NCBI GenBank assembly: GCA_011317545.1
Contig: WUJK01000002.1
Span: 2,108,001 to 2,172,000 of the forward strand
DNA length: 64,000 nucleotides
Reading direction: 5' to 3'
Source of the DNA: Coniella vitis
Taxonomy: Eukaryota; Ascomycota; Sordariomycetes; Diaporthales; Schizoparmaceae
Shown here piece after piece: positions 9,744-19,903 of the stretch. The stretch's first letter is position 1. The number at the start of each line of letters is the position of its first letter. The notes beneath the pieces were generated by a model. The model saw only the letters and a program-made list of their open reading frames with translations, ran no database searches and was not told where the DNA came from. The translations under genes were made by a program, and so were the position numbers.

Positions 9744-12667
9744 CGTGGTGCTGTACTGGCTTGGGTCCTGGATGTGCTGATGTGAGTGAGAGGGGCTTGC
9801 TTGAGAAATGAGCCAGGGCATGTTTGGTGTAGCAGGCGGGGCGGTGGTGCCAGATATATTATTGGAGGAGCCAGCAGCAGGAGGAGGTGGAGGAGGAGCT
9901 GCGGCTGCAAGGTATGACTGATGATGTGAGAGATTGCAAAGCCAGATGGCTGCAATTGGGAAGGCGCGATGACCGATTATACGAGTGATAGTTCGAAGAG
10001 AGCCCTGCAAGATCGACCTGATATCGCGTTGGTACCGTTTGTACTTATGCAAGTACTAGCGCAAAAGTTAAATCGGAGGCTCTTGGCTGTTTTCAACGCA
10101 AAGCTGAGGACTGACCTGTGTATTGCTCGGATGCACAAGTAAGGATATGCAGGTAGGCGAAGGCAGGTACCATGTATGGAAAACGTGTTTGCTTGTGCTT
10201 GAAAGAGCCAGATGGGGAAAGGAATATGGATCTGGTAAAAGACGAGATATCTTTTCTGGAAGTGAGGGTTGCATGCCTTTTATAACTTGAATGGATATTT
10301 CAATATATTGTAATTCTGTCTTTGCCTCTCATTCGCATCTTGGACTTGATGGCTTGTACGTAGTAGTAGTACAGCCAGTCACCCCATACAGAGCAGAGAA
10401 CAGCCTTTGTATACTAGACGAAATCGGGAACGAGGCACAATGCTAGCATGCCATGCACAAGTTCCATTTTGACAACGCCTTCTGGAAGTTCCCATTCCCG
10501 CGGTGGTGTTTCATGGAGCCAAAAGCCACATCTGAAAACATCGAGAAGCGGGGGGTGATGGGGGGTTGCTGCGCCGCGAAATACACAACACAGCCACAAT
10601 AAATAGCCTCGCAGCCTCGGCAAGGCAGCCTGCGCAGCGGACCATCATCCGCTCACGCCAAAGCTTACCCTCATCGTTGGACCGCGCAGTTGGAGGGTGC
10701 CTGTATACTTATACCTTTTGCACACACGCTGCTACAAGTCTGCAACCATGCCTACCACGTGTGGCGATGCGGACATGTAGCACAATGAGATACTGTTGAA
10801 AGTGCTTCTTTTGCCCCTGGCAACCACGTGTTGTATCTCGCAAGAACAAACGGCAAGGAGTAGTAGTCCAGAGCATTAGAACCCACGACCCTTCCCAAAG
10901 ATGACCGCGCCTCCGCGCCCAAAAGTCCATTGATCCCATCATCACTGCGCCCCGTGGCCCGTGGATCCCATCATGGGGTGCTGGGTTTCTTGGACTTGGC
11001 GGGTTCGTTTGGTTTTGTATCGTGGCAGCTGCCTGCGTGGCAGTGCTGCGACTAGCAATTATGCTTACGCGGGGACGTGATTAGCTAAGCAACAAACCAT
11101 ATCCGCAGTAGCTCGATTTAGTAGTCGAGGGTTCTACGTTTGTAGTCGCATGGCAGGCCGACTAGATGATGGTCCGTTGATTAGCTGTCTCGAGTACAAG
11201 ATGCTGGTTGTCGCATGGACGCGCTCATCACGACGTCGTGATAGGAGCAGAGACGATATGGATGGCGCAAGAAGTAGGGCTCGGCTTCCGCATTCCTGGT
11301 CTTGGCTCTCCGGCCCGGAGCACAAAGATGACCGGAGCTGGGCTGCAGGCACCGAGTTGAATTGCCAAGATGAGTGCTGCCACATGCAGAACGAGGCTGC
11401 GTTGACATTCTCAATGCCTATGTTATGTATTCAGGAGCACACATTGTTCACAAAGTTGTACTTGGATGTTGCTTGGCTTTGCGGACTCGCACTCCGCGCT
11501 GTGAATTGAAAGCCACCAGTAAAATGGTCGGCCGTCTTGGGTGTCGAGGCAGTCATTGAGAAAAGCAGCCGTCAAGCTTGACGTCAGGTCGTGTTGCCTG
11601 CTTGAACGTACGATGCACACCGTGGCTTGCAGGCAAGCTATATACGTGTGAACGTCGTTATCTCGGTTTGAGCGTCAGTCCGATCCGTCCAGAAATGCCG
11701 GGTGCCGTCACCGCCTCCTGCCGACCCCACGGGAGTACCCCGCTGAACGGAGTCAGGGGCAGCTCTGCTGGTGCCAGTTTTGTAGCAGGCTTGCAGCAGT
11801 CTTTGGAGTCAAACAGTGCATATTAGCGGCTCATCGGCGGTCTCAAGGGGCCTTGAGGCGGGAGAGTGACCGGGCGATCGATTTGAATCAAGGCGGGCAG
11901 TAGTACATAGTACTGCATTCAATAGAGCAAGGACTGCTCGCCCCCCCCCCCAACGCACAGCATGAACCTGACCAGAACAGAAACCGGGCTGCAGCATGTC
12001 CAACAACCACGCCAGCGTATCAGCGCACATTGATACGCACTGGCAACTGACACTTGACTCCGGCATTTACATCCTGCACATTGCATGCAAAAAGTGGGAA
12101 CTGGACCCTGGGACGCAGAGCATCTGTGTCAGTTGAGGGGCGCCCACTTAGAAGTATGTTCTGGGAATGTGCATACAGCAAGCTCATCAGCATGCGTGGC
12201 TGCCCGCTGGAAATCGTGGATAGCTTCCTGTCGAATCGAATCCCTCCAGGGCCCAGCGCGCGGCCCCTGTGTGCCCCCAAATGCAAAGCAATAGGGAGAC
12301 TCGTTTCTCATCGTTCTTTATTATCAGCCGTCGATCCATCCGAAACCGGTTCGTTGGTTACTCGAGTAATATAATTAGGTAGGAAGGATCAATCGCAGGA
12401 AGCTATTGCCTTGACTGACGCCGCGCTATACGCCACCGCCCTGCGATTCATTGACACACAATTATCAAGGCGCCCTGCCCATCCCTACTTGATCTCCACG
12501 TCGGCGGCCCAGTGACGACCTCAAACCCCAAAGCTAGCCAACTTTTCCTTCTCTCTTTTTTTCCCTTTTGTTTTCTTATTCCCTCTCTCTCTTTCCCACG
12601 AACGCTTTACGCCAGGCTACGCTGCAGTTTGAGGGAACACAACAACACCCTCACCAATCTGCCCATC
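9744..12667. other. Divergent intergenic region between VWA gene and aminotransferase
   Basis: About 2.9 kb between two divergently transcribed genes must hold both promoters. It contains a dense AGT/TAC patch at 10359-10376, a TACATAGTACT motif at 11904-11914 and a C11 run at about 11940. Just before the aminotransferase start there is a CT-rich leader (12540-12600), a common fungal promoter feature. No coding sequence is supported. Confidence 0.6.
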
Positions 12668-14660
12668 ATGTCCAACCCAGTTGCTGCTGTTGGGGCCTTT
12701 GTCAACCGCAAATTCTCCATCAACCGCAACACTGGCCAGCCCCGTGTTCGCCGCTTCTCTGTTGGTGAGCCCAGCAACACAGGTGAGCGAGCACCGCCAT
12801 TCTCTTCCCTGAGCGCGACTTTTGTTTTCTCCTAGAAAGGAAAGCAAAGCAGAGACACGCAGCTATACGCCGCATGTGCATCAGCTAATCATATTGCGAT
12901 ACTGCAGAGGCCAGCTCCAAGATCCACAGACAATTCCGTGCTGCTCACGAGTAAGCCCGCCCACTCCCCCAACCGCAATTTGACGAGCTTTGCAAAATCA
13001 AAGGCGCAACAAGGACCGCACAAGAAAAAGATTGCGCTGACACACTTCCTTTGTGATGCGACAGAGGTCACTTGCCCCATGCCGGTCTCGACCCCTCTCG
13101 ATCCTCTACTGGTGTTGTCTGGTGTACAGAACGTGCTGGCGAGTTCGGTTTCTTTGAAGAGCCTGAGAAGTGGGCAAACCTAGGACAGGGTGCTCCCGAG
13201 GTACGATATGCTCTGGCCAGTCTGTTTACACATACGGATAGCTAACTTGAGTTAAATCTTCATAGGTCGAAGACGACATTGAGGGCTGTTTCCAGCGTCC
13301 CACTCACATCGACATCACCGTTGCCTCGAGAGAATATGGCCCGACCGCTGGTATCAAGCCTCTGCGCGAGGCCGTCGCCCACATGTACAACGAGCATCAT
13401 CGTCAGGGCAAGGCCAGCAAGTACACTTGGGAGAATGTTGCCATTGTTCCTGGTGGTCGTGCCGGTCTGATTCGTATTGCTGCCGTCCTCAACCAGGCCT
13501 ACCTGGGCTTCTTCATTCCTGACTACACTGCCTACAACGAGATGTTGTCGCTCTTCCGTAACGTGAGTGGCATTTTCCCTACCTGAACAAGATGCTACAA
13601 GAGAAGTAAGGTTGGATGTTGGGCAGCAGGCACTAGCCGAGTGGTTGATTTGCATGACTTGGAATAAGAGGCTAACAATCTTGTAGTTTGCTGCTATTCC
13701 TGTGCCTTTGCACGAAGAAGATGGTTACCACATTCACCCGGACAAGATTGCTGAGGAGATTGCCCGCGGTACTGGTGTGATTCTGACCTCGAATCCTCGT
13801 AACCCTACCGGCCGAGTCGTCCAGAACCCTGAGCTGGCCGAGATTCAGGACATTTGCCGCGGTCGCGCAACCTTTATCAGCGACGAGTTTTACTCGGGTT
13901 ACAACTATACGAGCGACTGTGATGGCTCGACCATCTCTGCTGCGGTAAGTTTTATCAACATTTGTCGATCTCGTCAACGGAATCTGATATCGTTATAGGA
14001 GAATGTCCAGGATGTCGACGAGGACGACGTCCTTATTATCGACGGTCTGACCAAGCGCTTCCGTCTGCCCGGATGGCGTGTCGCCTGGATCATTGGTCCC
14101 AAGGAGTTCATCAAGGCTATCGGGAGCTGTGGTTCGTATCTGGACGGTGGCACCAACGTGCCATTCCAGGAGGCCGCTATTCCCATGATGGAACCTGGCC
14201 TCGTCCGCAAAGAAATGCAGGCGCTCCAGACGCACTTCCGCGAAAAGCGTGACTACGTTATTGACCGTCTTCGCAGAATGGGCTTCCACATCAAGACGGT
14301 GCCCGACTCAACCTTTTACCTCTGGCTTGACCTTGAGGGTCTTCCCGGCCCCATCAGTGATGGCCTGAACTTCTTCCAAGCATGTCTAGAGGAGAAGGTG
14401 ATTGTGGTGCCTGGTATCTTCTTTGACCTGAACCCGGCCAGACGGAGAGATCTGTTCGACTCGCCTTGCCACCACTTTGTCCGATTCTCGTATGGCCCAA
14501 GGATGGCGACCCTGAAGGCGGGCTGTGACGGTATTGAAAGAGTTGTGAACAAGTAAGTGATCTCTTTTCAAGCGCCTTGGTTAGACCAAGGTACACATGA
14601 ATATAGACTGACCCGCATCGCAGATTCCGCTCTCTCGAGGCCGAAAAATCGAATGAGTAA
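12668..14660 (+). CDS. Class I/II PLP-dependent aminotransferase
   Basis: There are seven exons: 12668-12782, 12908-12950, 13065-13200, 13266-13562, 13687-13944, 13999-14552 and 14624-14660. All introns are GT-AG and phases agree, giving 479 aa. The fold-type I signatures are intact: a GGRAGL cofactor-phosphate loop (after NVAIVPG), the SNPRNPTGR segment, DEFYSGYNY, and the Schiff-base lysine K302 in DGLTKRFRLPGWR. The C-terminal part has the substrate-carboxylate arginine region HHFVRFSYG. The family transfers amino groups between amino acids and 2-oxo acids in the cytosol or mitochondria. The substrate cannot be fixed from sequence; aspartate/aromatic aminotransferase or ACC-synthase-like labels would be guesses. 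The first exon encodes a basic stretch (VNRKFSINRNTGQPRVRRFS) that could be a weak targeting sequence. The last 12-residue exon is inferred: reading through its donor ends the protein at 14556, after only one shared residue more. Confidence 0.88.
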
Positions 14661-16660
14661 AATGATAAACGATACAAGATAGAAATCCAAGAAGAAGATA
14701 TGAAATAAACAGAGGATTAGTCATGTGTACATCAAGACTATGCTGGACGGAGGTTTTGCACATACATGCTGCAACCAGGATATGCAAATGAAACTTGTTG
14801 AATTTGCGCAACCTGTATGTACATTTGTTTCTGCCACATCCTGTAGTTATTGTTCAAGTTTCCTGAGTGTCTTTGCCCCGCTCTCGGTGACGTTGCAGCT
14901 CCAAATGGAAGTCGTCGCTCGTGCGGCCTTTGGCATGCTTGGTTGATGGCAATCCAGCTGCAGATGAGCCAAAACGTTCTCTTGAAAAGGTCGTACGGTC
15001 CAAACATCGTTTGCCCGCTAGATCACCGAAGATGGTGTTCGGCCAGTGAGGCGATAACGTAGGCACCGCATTGCTCGAGCTGCATTCACAATGACGAGTA
15101 GACAATTTGTGTAGTACATATATTGTAATCCCGAAAGGAGTCTAGACCCGGGTCCGAATTTACTCGAATCCTGTTCTCCTCGTCCGGAGATGAGATGCCC
15201 AAGAAGGCAGGTTGAATCTGATATCAAAGATGATACAATCACAGCTTTTGGGGACCCTTGTTTCCTGGGAGGCTACTATGTACCACAAACGCTGACTTGC
15301 GGTTCTATTCGGCATATAGTTTCTTATTGTTCTCTTTTCGTTTTGCTCCTTGAGTATGGTGAATCTTGATCGTTGGATGTCTTCTTTCTGTCTCTTCTTT
15401 TGGATGGGTTTCATGGTAGCTATGAGCGAGTCCCCTTAGGGATACAGATTATCGTTTACGTGCTATAGATAAGAGGTTTGCGGACATATTACTCTTTCCC
15501 AGAAAGCAGCCGGCCAGCCAGTGAGCCAGCGGGGACTAAGAACGGGAGAGGAAGATAATCAAGGTCCCAAAAAAGGAATCACCATCTGCCAAACTATAAC
15601 GGACCGAGCCTTGCTTGCCTGGGGCACGCACGACGACGGGTCGGCGCGCGATTTCAGCCGGGGGTTTACATAGTAAACATAAAAGCGCCTTAGTCGGAGG
15701 CCGGGGAGAACGCGGAACGGAACAGTTGCAGTCCACATTTTTCCCTGGGCGTCGTGTGCGCGCGTCGCGCAGCGGTGCTGCAGTACTTTGTTAGTAAGCG
15801 GGGCCGCGGCAGGCCTGGGCAGGGGCAGGGGCAGGGGCTTCGCAGCAAAAAATCAATGACATCAATTTGGACTGAAATCACGAAATCACGGAATTACGAA
15901 AGACTGGATTACTTGTGCATGTGGAAATGGTAGCGAATAGGCAGCTTTTTCTTCTCTGGTTTTCCCTTTCAGCTACCCATGGCCACGGCTTCGGTCACGG
16001 TAACGGTCACAGTCACGGTCAGACCAAGATACTGTAAGTATATTTTAGAGCAGCTGGGGAGTGGTTGCCTTGATGTAAAGCATAACATGCGGTACGCGGG
16101 ACACCGAGAGGTCCTCGCCCCCTTCAACCCCCCACGGGCCAAAGCAATAGATTTGGTAATGAACATATTATTTCTCGCTGTTTCTTCATCCTTAGCTTCC
16201 ATCATCGGGGCCGTACTGTGTAAAAGTACTGTAGAAGGTTGTATGTAAGTACTACTATGTAGCAAAAGTGTACAAGGGGTGAACAGAAGGAGGACGATTT
16301 TATCCGCCAATATTTCACCGAGCAAAAAGGCTCCAAAGAAACAGTTGATGAGAACAGCCGCGCTGTGGCATCTAGACACCTCGTCTTCATGGGATGAGAA
16401 ACCTGTGGTGCGATGCAAGCACTTGTTAGGGACTTGTTGACCTGGAACGTTCTGGCGGGAGGCTTGTAATCTTATTTTGCAGCGGCGGAACAACTGCCAG
16501 CAGTTCTAGGGTTTTCTAGAACCTCTTGTTACTGCCTGCTAAAAATCTTGCTTTGACAGCGACAGCTTCAACTGAATGCAAACCCAAACCCAAACTGAGA
16601 ATTGGCCCTTCAGTCCCCCTTTACAAAAGGTACAACAACAGAAGAAAACTAAACAAAACA
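14661..16660. other. Intergenic region with small GC-rich and GGTCAC-type tandem repeats
   Basis: About 2 kb separates two plus-strand genes. It holds a GGCAGG-type tandem at about 15816-15837 and a GGTCAC/GGTAAC hexamer-like repeat at about 15994-16021. CATAGTA/TACTATG motifs lie at 15274-15280, 15669-15675 and 16253-16259. An open minus frame of 174 codons (15969-16493) reads through the hexamer repeat and lacks family features. The A/C-rich leader just before 16661 is typical for a highly translated start. Confidence 0.55.
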
Positions 16661-17701
16661 ATGAATCATTATCAACGACTTCAAAACTCTACAGTAGTAC
16701 TGACAAGAATCCTACAAGGCGCCAGTTGTTCACCTCTTGCGGTCAGAATACCCTCATCGTTTTCGCGCTTTGCCACTACTACCAACACAAGCAACCCCCT
16801 TGCACGCTCACTACAATTCCTTCCTCTACCAACATCAGCAGCACCGGCAACAAGAGTATTCTCAACCAAGGTTACGACAACAGGCCCTCCCCCCCGCTAC
16901 GCTAACCTCGCACGGAGGCGTCATTTCCCCTATCTTTCCGTCCCAGTTGTAACGGGCACAGCAACACCAAGACCAACGACGATCATCCACACATCCCGCT
17001 GTGCAGCAGTAGCAACAGGAAGAGCCAGCCCCTTCTCTTCCTCCTCCTCCTCCTTCTCCTCTTATGCTTGGTCATCGGAAGCAGCAACAAGGGAACCGCT
17101 AGCAAATAGCAGCAGCATCAGCAGCAACAGCCACACAGCAAGCAGCACAACAGCGGCATCCACCCCCGCGAGCACGTCACACAGGGGGCCAAGCACACCA
17201 AGGACCGTGCCGAGACAAGCAACCAATCACAGCAGCAGCAGCACCGCGGCTGCACATCATCACTACCCACCATCCGGAAGCCCAGCCGTATCAGGACGAC
17301 CAGCCCACGACAGTAGCATTCCAGTTGTAGCTATGCCCGCTGCTACTCCCACTGCTGGTGGTGCCGGTCCTGCAACGCCGGCGGCGGCAGACCCTGCAGT
17401 AGACGCACCAGCACGTACTGGCATCAACGCCACCAGCCAGTCCTCCGCCATCCCAGCACTGCCCGCTCCCGGTGGGGAGGAAGCCGAGGGCCAGCAGACG
17501 CAGACGCTCGAGGTGGACGGCAAGGCGGTTGCGCTGGATCACTTGGGTCCTATGGTGGTAGGCAGAGACGGCACCATCTCGCGCATTGCCAATTGGGGGG
17601 AAATGACCGAGATTGAGAGGCAAAACACCCTTCGCATCTTGGGCAAGAGGAACCAGCTTCGGCTGGCGTCTCTCAGAGGAGAGAAGGCATCGACGAGCTG
17701 A
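16661..17701 (+). CDS. Low-complexity protein with likely mitochondrial presequence and conserved C-terminal motif
   Basis: This is a single exon of 346 aa. The frame is open further upstream (to 16526) but only from a TTG codon. The first ATG is at 16661 in an A-rich context (AAACAAAACA before ATG), so it is taken as the start. The first 75 residues are rich in Arg, Ser, Thr and Leu with no acidic residues (MNHYQRLQNSTVVLTRIL), as expected for a mitochondrial targeting presequence. Residues about 130-270 are Ser/Thr/Ala/Pro low complexity. The last 60 residues form a well-structured motif, VALDHLGPMVVGRDGTISR then IANWGEMTEIERQNTLRIL and GKRNQLRLASL. I recall similar C-terminal motifs on uncharacterised ascomycete proteins, with no function known to me. 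Mitochondrial location is inferred. Confidence 0.68.
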   Translation: MNHYQRLQNSTVVLTRILQGASCSPLAVRIPSSFSRFATTTNTSNPLARSLQFLPLPTSAAPATRVFSTKVTTTGPPPRYANLARRRHFPYLSVPVVTGTATPRPTTIIHTSRCAAVATGRASPFSSSSSSFSSYAWSSEAATREPLANSSSISSNSHTASSTTAASTPASTSHRGPSTPRTVPRQATNHSSSSTAAAHHHYPPSGSPAVSGRPAHDSSIPVVAMPAATPTAGGAGPATPAAADPAVDAPARTGINATSQSSAIPALPAPGGEEAEGQQTQTLEVDGKAVALDHLGPMVVGRDGTISRIANWGEMTEIERQNTLRILGKRNQLRLASLRGEKASTS

Positions 17702-18129
17702 CTAAGTAGCTTCGAAACCAGTCGATGACAGTTTATGTCGGTCCTTCTCTTTCAGTCCTCGTCACACTCGAATACAAAAGACTAAACAAAGACACCGACT
17801 GGGATCAAACTCACCGTATTGATGAACAAATGTGTATGCCAAAAGGAAGATTGCCCTAAGCATTAGGACACTGAGATGTGCTTAGATTTGCATTTCAAAA
17901 AAAAAAAATGAATTTAAAAAAATACGAGAACCTCCCACCGTCCATTTGCGTTGTATATCATCACCAACCACAGTCAACTCCAAACCCCGCTCCGCAAAAA
18001 TGGCCAAGGAGCAAAGCAGATCCCAAATAACGCCTGTGATGCATGGAGGCACGGATATCATGAAACCAATAGTATATACTCTTTGCGAACCCAAGCAAAA
18101 GCGAAGCACCTAATCCATCGCTTGATTCC
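17702..18129. other. Convergent 3' intergenic region
   Basis: About 430 nt between the stop codons of two convergent genes; nothing beyond likely 3' UTRs and an A9 run near 17899. Confidence 0.6.
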
Positions 18130-19903
18130 TTACGAGGATTTTGCCTTGCCTTTTGATTCCGCCGCAGCGCCGTTGGCAGTCTCAACCTTGATTTCATCCT
18201 TGGCCCCGTTGCTCACACTCGACACATCGTCCTTGGCGACGCTGCTGTCGTTCTTTTCCAAAATAAGCTTCTTGAGCCATTGGTTTTCCGTTTCAAGCTG
18301 ACTGATCTTGGCCTCGAGCTGCGACACCTTGTCGCTCATCTCCTTGGCGCTTTTCTCGAGGGCCTGCTCGCGCTGCTTCTTCTTGACGCGGAATCGAGCG
18401 CTGGCCGCCGTGTTGCGGCGGCGCTTGTCCTCTTCGGCAGCCATACGGGACGCCTCCTCAATGTTCAGCGGTCGCGTGTTGATCTGGGGCTCGGTGCCGC
18501 GGCGCTTCTCATTGCCCTTGGGCTGACCGACGGCGTGGCGGGAGAAGGCAGCATGCTGGTGGGTGATGGAAGGATATGCGTTCGTGGGACTTGGCTGAAG
18601 AGGCTGCAGGCCAATCGCATCCGAGAAGTTGCCGTTGATTGGCGAGTACGTGTTGTTGAAGTCGTTGAAGCCAAAGTCTCCTGTACGACGAGCCATCATG
18701 CCATGATTAGCTTTGTTTTGTATATGCGAGATGCCGGTTGCTTTGCTGAAGTTCAAGGAACAATGCTTGGCGAATGGACATTAAGGGAATTAAAAAAAAA
18801 GAGCGGGGTCCACGGCAAAAAGGCAAGAGATGGCAGAAGCCCCCGAGGCTGATATTGATGGTAGTAAATCAACAACGACCATGACGAGGCATATCAAGGG
18901 AAACGGGCAGACGCGTTAGGGGGGGGGCCTAGAGGTGAAGCATTGATCGGTCTGGTCGGTTGGGAAGGAGCGTCAAGTCACGGGGTATTGCACCATTGCC
19001 GACCAGGATGGCGGGTGCATAATGGGCGCTACACCCATGGCGCACTTCCCTAATCCTGACCACGGCTCTCCGTCTGGACGTGGCTCGGCCCAATCACAGA
19101 GCGGGACGATGGCGCAAGCCAGAAAGAGATGCAATGGAGGGGAAGGGTGGGGGAGTCGCAGTAGACTTTGACACCTTGGATAGCAAAATGGACCGCCGTT
19201 GGATTCTCCTCGCACACTGATTGCCGGCATTCCTTCTCCACCACCCGATCATATCAATCGCCAGAAGTCGACGCGAGCAAGCTCCTGATGACTTGAGAGA
19301 CCTGATAATCCGGACACTCGTCCCTTGGCTTTGGTAAATGAGATAGAAGTGATATTTTTCCCAAGAAAAAGAGACGAACAAGTCATGACCAGTCCGCTTG
19401 TCAGGCTCCGTGCATTATTGCGCGGCTGCAATAATGACGTTTCTGCTGTTGAAAAGCCATTCATTGTAGGGGTGCGGATTACCTCATGCGGCAATCAGTG
19501 TATGAGGCAGAGCCTGGGGTCTGCATCCAACCATGTGCGCAAAAGAAAAGCAAAGTCAAGGTGCAGTGTTGCGGATATTTTGAATTTAGCAAAAAAGGAT
19601 CAAGGACGACCTACCAGATCCCAGTCCAAAGTCCATCGATCCAAAATCTCCCACCATAGACGTCGCAGATGCCGGCTCGATGGGCTTGCTCGACGGCGCG
19701 GCGTCACTGCTGGGCTTGAAATCCCTTCGGATGCCCTCGTCGAAATCAAAGAAGTCTTGATTGGTGAACAGATCCAGGCATTCTGGATTGTCCAGGCCAC
19801 TAAAGTCCTCCTGCGGCTCGTTGGCGTTGACCGAGTTCAGGTGGCCCTCGCGCATGAACTGGACGAGCTCCATGTTCGATCCTCGGTGGTTGTAGTTGGC
19901 CAT
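18130..19903 (-). CDS. bZIP transcription factor, CYS-3/MetR-like sulfur regulator
   Basis: Exon 1 is 19903-19615 and exon 2 is 18680-18130. They are joined across a 934-nt phase-1 intron (donor GTAGGT, branch-like GCTAATC, acceptor GTACAG), giving 279 aa. The N-terminal part is acidic with LDLFTNQDFFDFDEG, suited to an activation domain. The bZIP spans about residues 180-240, with basic region RRRNTAASARFRVKKKQREQ and a leucine zipper (VSQLEAKISQLETENQWLKKL). NTAASARFR followed by KKKQREQALEKSAKEM is the signature of Neurospora CYS-3 and Aspergillus MetR. Those factors activate sulfate uptake, arylsulfatase and methionine/cysteine genes when sulfur is limiting, in an SCF (Met30/SCON-2) controlled loop. 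The Ala/Lys/Glu-rich tail is probably disordered. A CYS-3-site-like sequence lies upstream at about 20126. Subfamily assignment is strong; one-to-one orthology is inferred. Confidence 0.8.

Noticed and set aside
14553..14556. Aminotransferase ending at the in-frame stop after NK
   Set aside because: A perfect GTAAGT donor overlaps that stop and a CGCAG acceptor leads to an in-phase 12-codon exon, so splicing is preferred, though not proven.
15969..16493. 174-codon minus-strand frame with a Thr-Val repeat
   Set aside because: The repeat is the translation of a GGTCAC-type DNA repeat, and the rest lacks coding character.
16526..16660. N-terminal extension of the mitochondrial candidate to 16526
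   Set aside because: The frame there begins with TTG, not ATG; the first ATG is 16661 in a good context.
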